Shown: in pieces, positions 18,627-26,579 of the stretch
Numbering within the stretch: the stretch's first letter is position 1
How the letters are laid out: every line of letters starts with the position of its first letter
NCBI GenBank assembly: GCA_947495135.1
Contig: CANLXN010000001.1
Coordinates: 620,001 to 684,000 of the forward strand
Source: an uncultured Flavobacteriaceae bacterium
GTDB lineage: Bacteria; Bacteroidota; Bacteroidia; Flavobacteriales; Flavobacteriaceae
DNA: 64,000 bases
Direction: 5' to 3'
Notes under the pieces: model-generated
Databases searched by the model: none
What the model saw: the letters and a program-made list of their open reading frames with translations, nothing else
Told to the model about the DNA's origin: nothing
Program-made: the position numbers and the translations under genes

Positions 18627-19655
18627 ATGAAGATAGGAATACACCATAGAGCGGGAAGCTTTTCAGATCGATGGATAGCGTATTGTGAGACTAATGGGAT
18701 ACCGTTTTTGTTGGTGGACTGTTATAATTCTGATATAATGACCATCATTAAAAATGAAAATATAACCCACCTTATGTGGCATATTAGTCATTTATCGGCC
18801 AACGATATTACCATCTGTAATTATGTTTTCAATAGTGCAGATAAGATGAACATTAAGACCTTTCCTAACTATAACACAAGATGGCATTTTGACGATAAAG
18901 TTGCTCAAAAGTACCTATTGGAAGGAATAAATGCGCCGTACATTGAAAGCCAGGCTTTTTATGACGAAGAAGAGGCCATAAAATTTTCTAAATCGACTTC
19001 CTATCCAGTGGTTGCAAAGTTGAAAGGCGGAGCAGGATCCACCAACGTTCAACTTATAAAAAATGTAGAAGAAGCGAAAGACTATATAACGAAACTATTT
19101 ACCATTGGAATTAAGTCTATAAATAAGCCTTTGGAAAACTTGGATCAAAAGATGCGGGTTGCAAAAAATATAAAGAATCCCGTTCAACTCGCTAAAAAGA
19201 CACTAAGTTTTATTAAGCGAATACAAAAAGAACGAAAAATGTCCAATGCCGAAAAAGGTTATGTCTATTTTCAAAAGTTTTTACCAAATAATGATTTTGA
19301 CACTCGCATTATTGTCGTTGGGGAAAAAGCATTTGGGATTCGGAGGTTTACACTAAAAGACGATTTTAGAGCATCGGGAAGTGGTAAGATCGATTATGCT
19401 GCAGCAGAAATAGATACAAAGATGGTTTCGGAAGCTTTTAAAATTTCGAAGTCATTAGACGCGCAGTGTTTGGCATACGACTTTGTATACGATGAGGAGG
19501 GGAGAATCAAGGTGATAGAAATATGTTTTGGTTTTGCCATGAAAGCTTACGACAAATGTGAGGGCTATTGGGACAGTAATCTTAATTTTATAGAAGGAGC
19601 GTTTAATCCGCAAGAATTTATGATCAAAGACTTTATCGCATCTTATGGATCCTAG
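18627..19655 (+). CDS. ATP-grasp enzyme of the polysaccharide locus
   Basis: The product has 342 residues. The ATP-grasp lid and glycine loop are seen as YPVVAKLKGGAGSTNV (about residues 129-144). KFLPNNDFDTRIIVVGEKAFGIRR resembles RimK-type ligases, and the C-terminal metal region reads KVIEICFGFAMKAYD. In many ATP-grasp ligases the last motif is ExN; here Glu is followed by Ile-Cys. Such enzymes join a carboxylate to an amine, so it may attach an amino acid or similar group to the glycan. The substrate is unknown. It begins directly after the acyltransferase stop and overlaps the next gene by 11 bp. Confidence 0.8.
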   Translation: MKIGIHHRAGSFSDRWIAYCETNGIPFLLVDCYNSDIMTIIKNENITHLMWHISHLSANDITICNYVFNSADKMNIKTFPNYNTRWHFDDKVAQKYLLEGINAPYIESQAFYDEEEAIKFSKSTSYPVVAKLKGGAGSTNVQLIKNVEEAKDYITKLFTIGIKSINKPLENLDQKMRVAKNIKNPVQLAKKTLSFIKRIQKERKMSNAEKGYVYFQKFLPNNDFDTRIIVVGEKAFGIRRFTLKDDFRASGSGKIDYAAAEIDTKMVSEAFKISKSLDAQCLAYDFVYDEEGRIKVIEICFGFAMKAYDKCEGYWDSNLNFIEGAFNPQEFMIKDFIASYGS

Positions 19656-20811
19656 TTTACTCACTAAGTATTCCATAATCGATATATCGGTTATACTCCT
19701 TTACTTAATTGGAGTTATAACACTTACCCGGAAATTTAAAAGGATCTCGGTTAAAGTGATGCGATTGTTCGTTCTTATTAGTTTGGTTCACGTTGCCATG
19801 ACGGTGGGGTATTATTTATACTCGTTATACGATGTAGCAGATTCGATAGGATATTACCGGAAAGTTCTGTTTATATACGATAGTTGGGGAGCCTGCTTCG
19901 GGCAAGGAACTTATTTTATTTACTTTACACTTTACCCAATTATAAACTTTTTACATGTTTCCTATTTTGGAAGCTTTTTTATTTACAGCTTTTTTGGACT
20001 TGTTGGGTATTATTTCGTCCTAAAAGTGTTATTGCATATTGCTAATTACGAATGGACCAATTGGTATTACATTTTAATAATGCCCTTGATACATTTTTGG
20101 ACTGTAGCTATAGGAAAAGATTCGCTCATTTTCTTTGGAATTGCCATGCTTGTATACAATATCTATTTTCAGCGAAAATGGGTTCATTACATCATTCCGA
20201 TATTGCTTGTAGGTTTTATAAGAATACATATTCTATTTTTTGTGATCGCCGCTTTTGGAATCGCACAACTATTCTTAAACAAGAATATTAGGCCAGCTTA
20301 TAAACTATTATTAGTAGGAACTATTGTTGCTGGAATGGTAGCACTGTTTCCTATCTTACTTGAACGAATCGACTTTAAAGCAGGCCAATCACTCACCGAA
20401 CAGGTGGAGTTACTTAGCGAACGAGAATTAGCTGGAGGATCTTCAGTGAATGTTAAAGACTCCAATATTCTGGTAAAATGGGTTAGTTATATTTTTAGAC
20501 CACTATTTGTAGATGCTCATAACGTCTTTGCGCTTGCAGCTTCCGTAGAAAATCTTGTTTGGGTAATGATGTTTTTTGTTATTTTTAGAAAACTACGAAC
20601 TAAGATAGTGGACCAAATGCGTAGTGTATATTGGTTTTCAGTTTTTGCAATTATAGCAATTACTTTGCCTGGAGCATTTTTATTAAGTAATCTAGGGGTG
20701 GCTGCTCGTCAAAAAACCATGGTAGTGCCGTTTGTTTTTATCCTATTATTTATTACGCTCTATAAATCGCGAAAAGATGTAAATACAATGGGCATCGAAC
20801 AACATGAGTAA
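19645..20811 (+). CDS. Wzy-like polysaccharide polymerase (membrane protein)
   Basis: The product has 388 residues with roughly 10-12 hydrophobic segments and a larger loop around residues 235-270. A GKDSLIFFGIA motif follows a membrane segment, as in several Bacteroidota EPS-locus polymerase candidates. It is the only gene in the locus with the size and topology expected of Wzy, which joins repeat units in the periplasm. The assignment rests on topology and context rather than strong sequence motifs. It overlaps the ATP-grasp gene (11 bp) and the GT4 gene (8 bp). Confidence 0.7.
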   Translation: MDPSLLTKYSIIDISVILLYLIGVITLTRKFKRISVKVMRLFVLISLVHVAMTVGYYLYSLYDVADSIGYYRKVLFIYDSWGACFGQGTYFIYFTLYPIINFLHVSYFGSFFIYSFFGLVGYYFVLKVLLHIANYEWTNWYYILIMPLIHFWTVAIGKDSLIFFGIAMLVYNIYFQRKWVHYIIPILLVGFIRIHILFFVIAAFGIAQLFLNKNIRPAYKLLLVGTIVAGMVALFPILLERIDFKAGQSLTEQVELLSERELAGGSSVNVKDSNILVKWVSYIFRPLFVDAHNVFALAASVENLVWVMMFFVIFRKLRTKIVDQMRSVYWFSVFAIIAITLPGAFLLSNLGVAARQKTMVVPFVFILLFITLYKSRKDVNTMGIEQHE

Positions 20812-21925
20812 ACCAATAAAACATACCAATAAAATACTTCTAGTGCTTTTCAACGATTCGTTAGGTGGAGCGGAACAATACCTAAAGATGGTTGCAGAGC
20901 ATTACTTAGAAAGGTCTTACGAAGTGGTAGTTTTCTTTTTAACAAAAAAAGAAGCTGGAGGATGGGTCGATTTAGAAAAGTATGAAAAGTTTCAAGGTAT
21001 TTATGGGGCATCTCATAATAGGCTGACTGGTGTTTATGCTTTGGTGAAGTATTGCAGAAAACTCAAAAAGTCTCCTCCTAAGCTCACCTTTACTTCTCAT
21101 GTTCACCTCAATGGAACTATTGGTTTTTTTAGAAGCGTTGGAATCCATAAGTCTAAGTTCCACGTAGCTCGAGAATCTACGTCTATTTTTACGAGATATG
21201 GCGGTCTTAAACTATGGCTTTTTAAGATGCAATACCGTCTGGGATATCGCAGAATTGATTTGCTCATTTGTCAGAGTGCCTACATGCGCAACCAGCTTTT
21301 GAAAAATTTGCCTAAACTGGAATCCAAGATGAAAGTGGTGGTATTCAATAATCCTGTCAATTTAAGCAAAATAGAGAATAGTAGTAAAGAAGAAATCGAC
21401 GAAGCAAAGTTAGACAGCCAATATATAGTATCCGCAGGAAGACTCATTCCAGAAAAGGGGTTTGATGTTCTTATAAATGCCTTTTCAGAATTAAAAATAG
21501 ATATCCCAGGACTAAAATTACTTATTCTAGGCGAAGGTCAACTGCGTACTCCGCTGGAAGCACAGATATCCTCCTTGCAACTGAATGAGGATGTACTAAT
21601 GCCCGGTTTTGTGAAAAATGTATATCCTTATTTTAAAGAAGCATCGGTATGCGTGGTTTCTTCGAGAATTGAAGGTTTTCCGAATGTCCTCTTGCAAATG
21701 ATGTCACAAAATACTAAAGTAGTTTCGACACTCTGTGCAGGAGGAATAGAATTGATAAAAGGAATACATACATTAAAGCCTGATGACGCTGTTGAGTTAG
21801 AAAAATCAATAAGGCAGGCTCTTGCAGATCGAACAGAGGGAATTGACCAACTCTTTAAACAAGAGCTGCAGTCAAGGAATATTTCAAGCTTCGTCGCTAA
21901 AGTAGAGGAAGCGGTTGAAAAATAA
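20804..21925 (+). CDS. GT4-family glycosyltransferase
   Basis: The product has 373 residues with a GT-B fold. The N-terminal domain has SLGGAEQYLKMVAEHYL; the C-terminal donor domain has VSAGRLIPEKGFDVLINAF and the E-rich SSRIEGFPNVLLQMMSQ region typical of GT4. It should add a sugar from a nucleotide donor with retention. The acceptor is probably the lipid-linked repeat unit. It is the first of three consecutive GT4 genes. Confidence 0.9.
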   Translation: MSKPIKHTNKILLVLFNDSLGGAEQYLKMVAEHYLERSYEVVVFFLTKKEAGGWVDLEKYEKFQGIYGASHNRLTGVYALVKYCRKLKKSPPKLTFTSHVHLNGTIGFFRSVGIHKSKFHVARESTSIFTRYGGLKLWLFKMQYRLGYRRIDLLICQSAYMRNQLLKNLPKLESKMKVVVFNNPVNLSKIENSSKEEIDEAKLDSQYIVSAGRLIPEKGFDVLINAFSELKIDIPGLKLLILGEGQLRTPLEAQISSLQLNEDVLMPGFVKNVYPYFKEASVCVVSSRIEGFPNVLLQMMSQNTKVVSTLCAGGIELIKGIHTLKPDDAVELEKSIRQALADRTEGIDQLFKQELQSRNISSFVAKVEEAVEK

Positions 21926-21942
21926 AGCAGGAAGAATATTGA

Positions 21943-23037
21943 ATGAAAGTTTTAATTGTAATAAATAGTTTAGCCATGGGAGGCGCAGAGAAGCTTCTCG
22001 TCGAATCAATACCTAGATTCGTCGAGCAGGGGTTAACTATTGATTTGTTACTTTTAAATGGAACGGATTTCCCCTTTCTCAATGAACTAGAGACTAAAAA
22101 CTGTTGTAAAATTCATTCACTTGGTAAAGGAAGTGTTTATAATCCGTTTCTTATATTCAAAATTATTCCTTTTCTAAAAAAAATCGACTTAGTTCATGTT
22201 CACCTTTTTCCAGCCCTATATTGGGTGGCACTCGCAAAGTTGATTTCATTCTCTAAAACGAAACTCCTATTTACAGAACATAGTACTTCTAATAAAAGAA
22301 GAGATCGATGGTTTTATAGAACATTAGATAGATTCATTTACGCTAAATACGACTATATCGTTACCATTTCTACGGAAGTAAAACTATTTGTAAAAAGACA
22401 TTTAGCCGCAAAAAGCTCCAAGTTTCGAACCATAAATAATGGTGTTGATTTTGAAAATATTAATAAAGCCATAGCATCAAATAGGGGTGACTTTGATTGT
22501 AGTATTGACGATAAAATTATTATTCAAGTAGCGCGGTTTACAAAGGAAAAAGATCCTTTAACGCTCATAAAGTCTGTTCCCTATTTAGACTTTCCAGTCC
22601 GATTGTTACTCGTTGGGGAGGGACCAGAAATGCCCCAGGCAATAGACCTAGTTAGTTCTTTAGAAATAGAAGATAAGGTAAGCTTCTTAAAAAGCCGATC
22701 CGACGTTCCTAACTTACTAAAAATGTCTGACCTCGCTGTTCTTTCATCACATCACGAAGGCTTATCGCTATCAGGCATTGAAGCAATGGCGTCTGGAACA
22801 CCTTTGGTGGCATCTAAGGTTTCTGGATTAACTACTTTGGTTTATGGTGCAGGAGTGCTTTTTGAGCAGGAAGATGAAATTGACCTTGCAAATCAAATTA
22901 ACAAGTTATTATCAGATAAAAATCATTACCAACAGATTGTGGATTCTTGCCTGGTAAGGGCTAAAAAATACGGAATTGAATCCATGGTAAACGAACATAT
23001 TCAACTATATACCGAAGTATGCAAAAGCCCAAATTAG
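21943..23037 (+). CDS. GT4-family glycosyltransferase
   Basis: The product has 364 residues. Landmarks are MGGAEKLLVESIPRFVEQG near the start, IIQVARFTKEKDPLTLI, LLLVGEGPEM, and SSHHEGLSLSGIEAMASGTPLVAS, the EX7E-containing donor site of GT4 enzymes. The ATG lies 17 bp after the previous gene. The end overlaps the next GT4 gene by 19 bp. Donor and acceptor are not predictable. Confidence 0.9.
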   Translation: MKVLIVINSLAMGGAEKLLVESIPRFVEQGLTIDLLLLNGTDFPFLNELETKNCCKIHSLGKGSVYNPFLIFKIIPFLKKIDLVHVHLFPALYWVALAKLISFSKTKLLFTEHSTSNKRRDRWFYRTLDRFIYAKYDYIVTISTEVKLFVKRHLAAKSSKFRTINNGVDFENINKAIASNRGDFDCSIDDKIIIQVARFTKEKDPLTLIKSVPYLDFPVRLLLVGEGPEMPQAIDLVSSLEIEDKVSFLKSRSDVPNLLKMSDLAVLSSHHEGLSLSGIEAMASGTPLVASKVSGLTTLVYGAGVLFEQEDEIDLANQINKLLSDKNHYQQIVDSCLVRAKKYGIESMVNEHIQLYTEVCKSPN

Positions 23038-24167
23038 TTCGCATAACAACTATTCCTCTTTCATTGGAAAAATTGTTGGAAGGCCAGCTTTCTTTTATGG
23101 AGCAATATTATGATGTCACCGCCGTTTCTGCTGAAAAGGAACGTTTGGAAGCCCATGGGGAGAAAGAAGGAGTTAAAACTTTTTACGTTCCCTTAACTAG
23201 AAAAATAACTCCTGTTCAGGATTTAAAAGCAGTGTATAAACTCTACCGTTTTCTTCAACAAGAAAAACCGTCAATTGTCCACAGTCATACACCAAAGGCC
23301 GGGATTGTGGGTATGTTGGCGGCCTATTTGGCAAAAGTACCGCATCGTTTGCATACTGTTGCTGGCTTGCCCTTAATGGAGGCAACAGGTTTCAAGCGAC
23401 GGATTCTAAACATAGTTGAAAAAAGCACTTATCGATTTGCTACGGCCATCTATCCAAACTCACAGGGTTTATACGATTTTATTTTATCTGAAAATTTCAC
23501 ATCGAAAAACAAGCTGAAAATTATTGGAAAGGGCAGTTCGAATGGTATTGATACCAATTATTTTTCAACCGATCATTTTCCCGAAGTGGAACAGAAGCAA
23601 ATGAAAGAAGAACTCGGAATTGATAGAGATGATTTCGTTTTTGTTTTTGTTGGGAGAATCGTAAGAGACAAAGGAATCAACGAGTTGGTATCGGCTTTTG
23701 TCAAACTTCAAAAAGAGCATGTCAAGTGTTCGCTTTTACTAATCGGGCCTTTTGAAGAAGATTTAGACCCATTAGACCCACAAATAGTGGAAGAAATCCA
23801 TCAACACCCTAGAATTTATACCACGGGCTATCAGCAGGATGTTCGGCCTTATTTTGCCCTAAGCGATGCACTTGCTTTCCCCAGTTACCGCGAAGGTTTT
23901 CCAAATGTAGTCTTGCAAGCGGGTGCCATGGGATTACCGTCTATTGTTAGTGATATTAACGGTTGTAATGAAATAATCGAAGCAGATGTCAATGGAATAA
24001 TTGTTCCAGTGAAGGATGAGCAGTCGTTGTACAATGCGATGCATCGATTAATTTCTGAACCTCTTCTGGCCCATAAACTTTCAGAAAAAAGTAGATCACT
24101 TATTACAAGTAAATTTGAACGAAAACAAGTGTGGAACGCATTGCTTGAAAACTATCGACAATTGTAA
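23019..24167 (+). CDS. GT4-family glycosyltransferase
   Basis: The product has 382 residues. The N-terminal domain carries VHSHTPKAGIVGMLAAYLA and HTVAGLP, and the C-terminal domain VFVGRIVRDKGINELVSAF and PSYREGFPNVVLQAGAMGLP. This pattern is common in the Bacteroidota GT4 enzyme encoded just before the PglC-like initiating transferase, where it often adds the second sugar. That role is inferred from position. It overlaps the upstream GT4 gene by 19 bp. Confidence 0.9.
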   Translation: MQKPKLVRITTIPLSLEKLLEGQLSFMEQYYDVTAVSAEKERLEAHGEKEGVKTFYVPLTRKITPVQDLKAVYKLYRFLQQEKPSIVHSHTPKAGIVGMLAAYLAKVPHRLHTVAGLPLMEATGFKRRILNIVEKSTYRFATAIYPNSQGLYDFILSENFTSKNKLKIIGKGSSNGIDTNYFSTDHFPEVEQKQMKEELGIDRDDFVFVFVGRIVRDKGINELVSAFVKLQKEHVKCSLLLIGPFEEDLDPLDPQIVEEIHQHPRIYTTGYQQDVRPYFALSDALAFPSYREGFPNVVLQAGAMGLPSIVSDINGCNEIIEADVNGIIVPVKDEQSLYNAMHRLISEPLLAHKLSEKSRSLITSKFERKQVWNALLENYRQL

Positions 24168-24180
24168 CCAATTTGTTTAG

Positions 24181-24188
24181 TATTTTTG
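24181..24188 (+). promoter_or_regulatory. Putative -7 box abutting the pglC-like start
   Basis: TATTTTTG fits TAnnTTTG exactly and ends only 4 nt before the GTG start at 24193. A TTG lies 16 nt upstream of it, slightly short for a -33 element. If active, the transcript would begin at or beside the GTG codon, so it would be leaderless. Confidence 0.35.
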
Positions 24189-24192
24189 CAGC

Positions 24193-24804
24193 GTGTATAA
24201 AAATTTCCTAAAACCCCTGCTGGATTTTCTCGTAGCGCTTATGGCGTTCGCAATGCTATTTCCTGTATTTTTAACCGTAGTTTTTATTCTGGCAATTCAT
24301 TTAAAGGGGAATCCATTTTTCTTTCAGAAACGTCCAGGTAAGAATGAGCGAATATTTAGTATCGTAAAATTTAAAACCATGAGTGACGCTCGGGACTCGA
24401 ATGGTAATTTACTTCCAGATGATCAGCGATTAACGAGTATTGGAAAATTTGTACGTTCGGCCTCTTTGGATGAGATTCCGCAGCTGCTCAATGTAATAAA
24501 GGGGGATATGAGTATCGTTGGCCCAAGACCGCTATTACCTCAATACCTTCCTCTATATAACGATTTTCAGCGTAAGCGACATAATGTAAGGCCTGGTATT
24601 ACTGGTTGGGCGCAAGTCAATGGAAGAAATGCAATAGCTTGGGAACAGAAGTTTGAACTAGATGTTTTCTATGTTCAAAATATTACTTTTGCGCTAGATA
24701 TCAAGATTTTAATGAAAACGGTTCAAAGCGTTTTGGGAAGAAAAGATATTAACAACGAAAATTCTGCAACTATGGAAGTTTTCAAAGGCTCACAAAATAT
24801 ATGA
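24193..24804 (+). CDS. Initiating sugar-phosphate transferase (PglC-like)
   Basis: The product has 203 residues, the small monotopic PglC form. After an N-terminal membrane segment (residues about 9-33) come FFQKRPGKNERIFSIVKFKTM, with landmarks FKTMSDARD, SLDEIPQLLNVIKGDMSIVGPRPLL (DEIPQ and GPRPL are the catalytic and binding motifs), and RPGITGWAQVNGRN. It transfers a sugar-1-phosphate, here probably diacetylbacillosamine-phosphate, to undecaprenyl phosphate and starts the repeat unit. The GTG start keeps the conserved MYKNFLKP N-terminus. It overlaps the acetyltransferase gene by 4 bp. Confidence 0.92.
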   Translation: MYKNFLKPLLDFLVALMAFAMLFPVFLTVVFILAIHLKGNPFFFQKRPGKNERIFSIVKFKTMSDARDSNGNLLPDDQRLTSIGKFVRSASLDEIPQLLNVIKGDMSIVGPRPLLPQYLPLYNDFQRKRHNVRPGITGWAQVNGRNAIAWEQKFELDVFYVQNITFALDIKILMKTVQSVLGRKDINNENSATMEVFKGSQNI

Positions 24805-25409
24805 AAGATATAGCCATTTTTGGTGCTGGCGGCCATTGTTATGCCGTAGTGGAACTCATTAAGAGTTTGGGACAGTGGAACCCAATAGTTATCTATGACG
24901 ATCAACCAAGAGAGGCCACTATTTTTGATATTCCAGTTAAAAAATTTAGTGATCAAGATACTTCTCCTGCTGCTTTGTGCATTACCATTGGTAATAATCT
25001 AGTACGAAAGCAAATAGCTGCTAGATTTGAATCAAATTACCCTTCATTTATTCATGCTACTGCGGCAATTTATCCATCGGCGATAATTGGTCAGGGGTCG
25101 GTGATTTTGCCCAATGCAGTGGTTGACGCTGCTGTACAATTAGGCGATTTTTGTATTGTAAATAATAATGCTACCGTATCACACAATGCGGAGATAGGTA
25201 ACTTTTGTCACATTGCCATTAATGTTGCGGTGGCAGGTGGGGTTAAGATTGGAGAATGTTCACTTGTAGGTGCTGGGAGTGTTGTTTTACCAGAAGTTAA
25301 AATTGGAAAACATGTAACGATTGGAGCTGGTGCTGTCGTTACGAAGGACGTTCCAGATAATGCAATAGTTTATGGAAATCCAGCGAGAATAATAAAATAT
25401 AACGAATAA
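24801..25409 (+). CDS. PglD-like UDP-amino-sugar N-acetyltransferase
   Basis: The product has 202 residues. An N-terminal Rossmann-like part (IAIFGAGGHCYAVVELI) precedes a left-handed beta-helix (AIIGQGSVILPNAVV, LGDFCIVNNNATVSHNAEIG, VTIGAGAVVTKDVPD, VYGNPARIIK). This is the PglD/NeuD family. The His in SHNAEIG matches the usual catalytic histidine position. It acetylates the 4-amino group of UDP-4-amino-4,6-dideoxy-GlcNAc. It lies between the PglC-like and PglE-like genes, which supports this substrate. Confidence 0.9.
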   Translation: MKDIAIFGAGGHCYAVVELIKSLGQWNPIVIYDDQPREATIFDIPVKKFSDQDTSPAALCITIGNNLVRKQIAARFESNYPSFIHATAAIYPSAIIGQGSVILPNAVVDAAVQLGDFCIVNNNATVSHNAEIGNFCHIAINVAVAGGVKIGECSLVGAGSVVLPEVKIGKHVTIGAGAVVTKDVPDNAIVYGNPARIIKYNE

Positions 25410-25412
25410 TAC

Positions 25413-26543
25413 ATGAATACTAGAATATATCTATCATCTCCACATATGGGAGGAACAGAACGAGCATATGTGACAGAGGCTTTTGACACTAACTGGATTG
25501 CTCCCTTAGGACCTAATGTGCAAGGCTTTGAAGAACAGCTTGAGGCTTATTTAGGTGAGGAAAAGCACGTTGCTTCCTTGAGTTCTGGTACTGCAGCATT
25601 GCATTTGGCGCTTATTTTATTGGGCGTAGGTGCTGGAGACGAGGTGATTTGCCAGAGTTTTACATTTTCTGCTTCAGCCAATCCAATTGTTTATCAAGGA
25701 GCTACACCAATTTTTGTTGATAGTGAGTGGGATACATGGAATATGAGTCCAGATTATTTGGAAGAAGCCATAATGGATCGTATTGCGAAAGGGAAAAAAC
25801 CGAAGGCAATTATAGCGGTCCATTTATATGGAATGCCATATAAAGTGGAAGAAATTAATGCTATTGCGAAGAAGTATGATATACCAATTGTTGAAGATAG
25901 TGCTGAAGCGTTAGGGAGTACATACAAGGGGAGGTCTTGTGGTACGTTTGGCGACCTGTCAATCTTGTCGTTTAATGGTAATAAAATTATTACTACCTCT
26001 GGAGGTGGTGCAATTGTTACAAACTCACTTGAAATGAAAGAAAAAGCAGTTTTTCTTTCTACTCAAGCTAGAGACGACGCACCGCATTACCAACATTCTT
26101 CCATAGGTTATAATTACAGAATGAGTAATGTGTGTGCGGGAATAGGTCGTGGACAAATGGAAGTTTTAGATGATCACATCGCACTTAGAAGAAAAAACAA
26201 TGCGTTTTACGCCGAAATTTTCGAAAATACGAATGGTATTTCGGTGTTAAAGGAAGGATCTTCAGATTATTTTTCCAATCATTGGTTGTCCTGTATTTTG
26301 GTAGACCCGAAGAAATCGAGTACCACTGCTAAGGCCATTCGTTTAACTTTAGCTACCGACAACATAGAGTCTAGACCACTTTGGAAGCCTATGCATTTGC
26401 AGCCAGTTTTTAAAGAAGCACCCTATTATGGGGCCAAAGTTTCGGAAGAATTGTTTAAAAATGGCCTGTGTTTACCATCAGGATCAAATTTATCTGATGA
26501 AGAAAGAACACGTATTACAACAATTTTAAGCCAATTCAACTAG
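25413..26543 (+). CDS. PglE-like PLP sugar aminotransferase
   Basis: The product has 376 residues. DegT/DnrJ landmarks are MGGTERAYVTEAFDTNWIAPLGP near the start (MGGTE, NWIAPLGPN), SLSSGTAALHLAL, ALGSTYKG, and the Schiff-base motif LSFNGNKIITTSGGG. The LSFNGNK form is that of the PglE/LegC-like aminotransferases. It should convert UDP-4-keto-6-deoxy-GlcNAc to the 4-amino sugar. It follows the PglD-like gene after 3 bp. Confidence 0.92.
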   Translation: MNTRIYLSSPHMGGTERAYVTEAFDTNWIAPLGPNVQGFEEQLEAYLGEEKHVASLSSGTAALHLALILLGVGAGDEVICQSFTFSASANPIVYQGATPIFVDSEWDTWNMSPDYLEEAIMDRIAKGKKPKAIIAVHLYGMPYKVEEINAIAKKYDIPIVEDSAEALGSTYKGRSCGTFGDLSILSFNGNKIITTSGGGAIVTNSLEMKEKAVFLSTQARDDAPHYQHSSIGYNYRMSNVCAGIGRGQMEVLDDHIALRRKNNAFYAEIFENTNGISVLKEGSSDYFSNHWLSCILVDPKKSSTTAKAIRLTLATDNIESRPLWKPMHLQPVFKEAPYYGAKVSEELFKNGLCLPSGSNLSDEERTRITTILSQFN

Positions 26544-26551
26544 AGAGTTGC

Positions 26552-26559
26552 TATATTTG
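26552..26559 (+). promoter_or_regulatory. Putative -7 box of the pglF-like gene
   Basis: TATATTTG matches TAnnTTTG exactly and ends about 20 nt before the GTG start at 26580. A -33 TTG is not clear. Confidence 0.45.
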
Positions 26560-26579
26560 TATTCCCCAAAAAATAGTAG

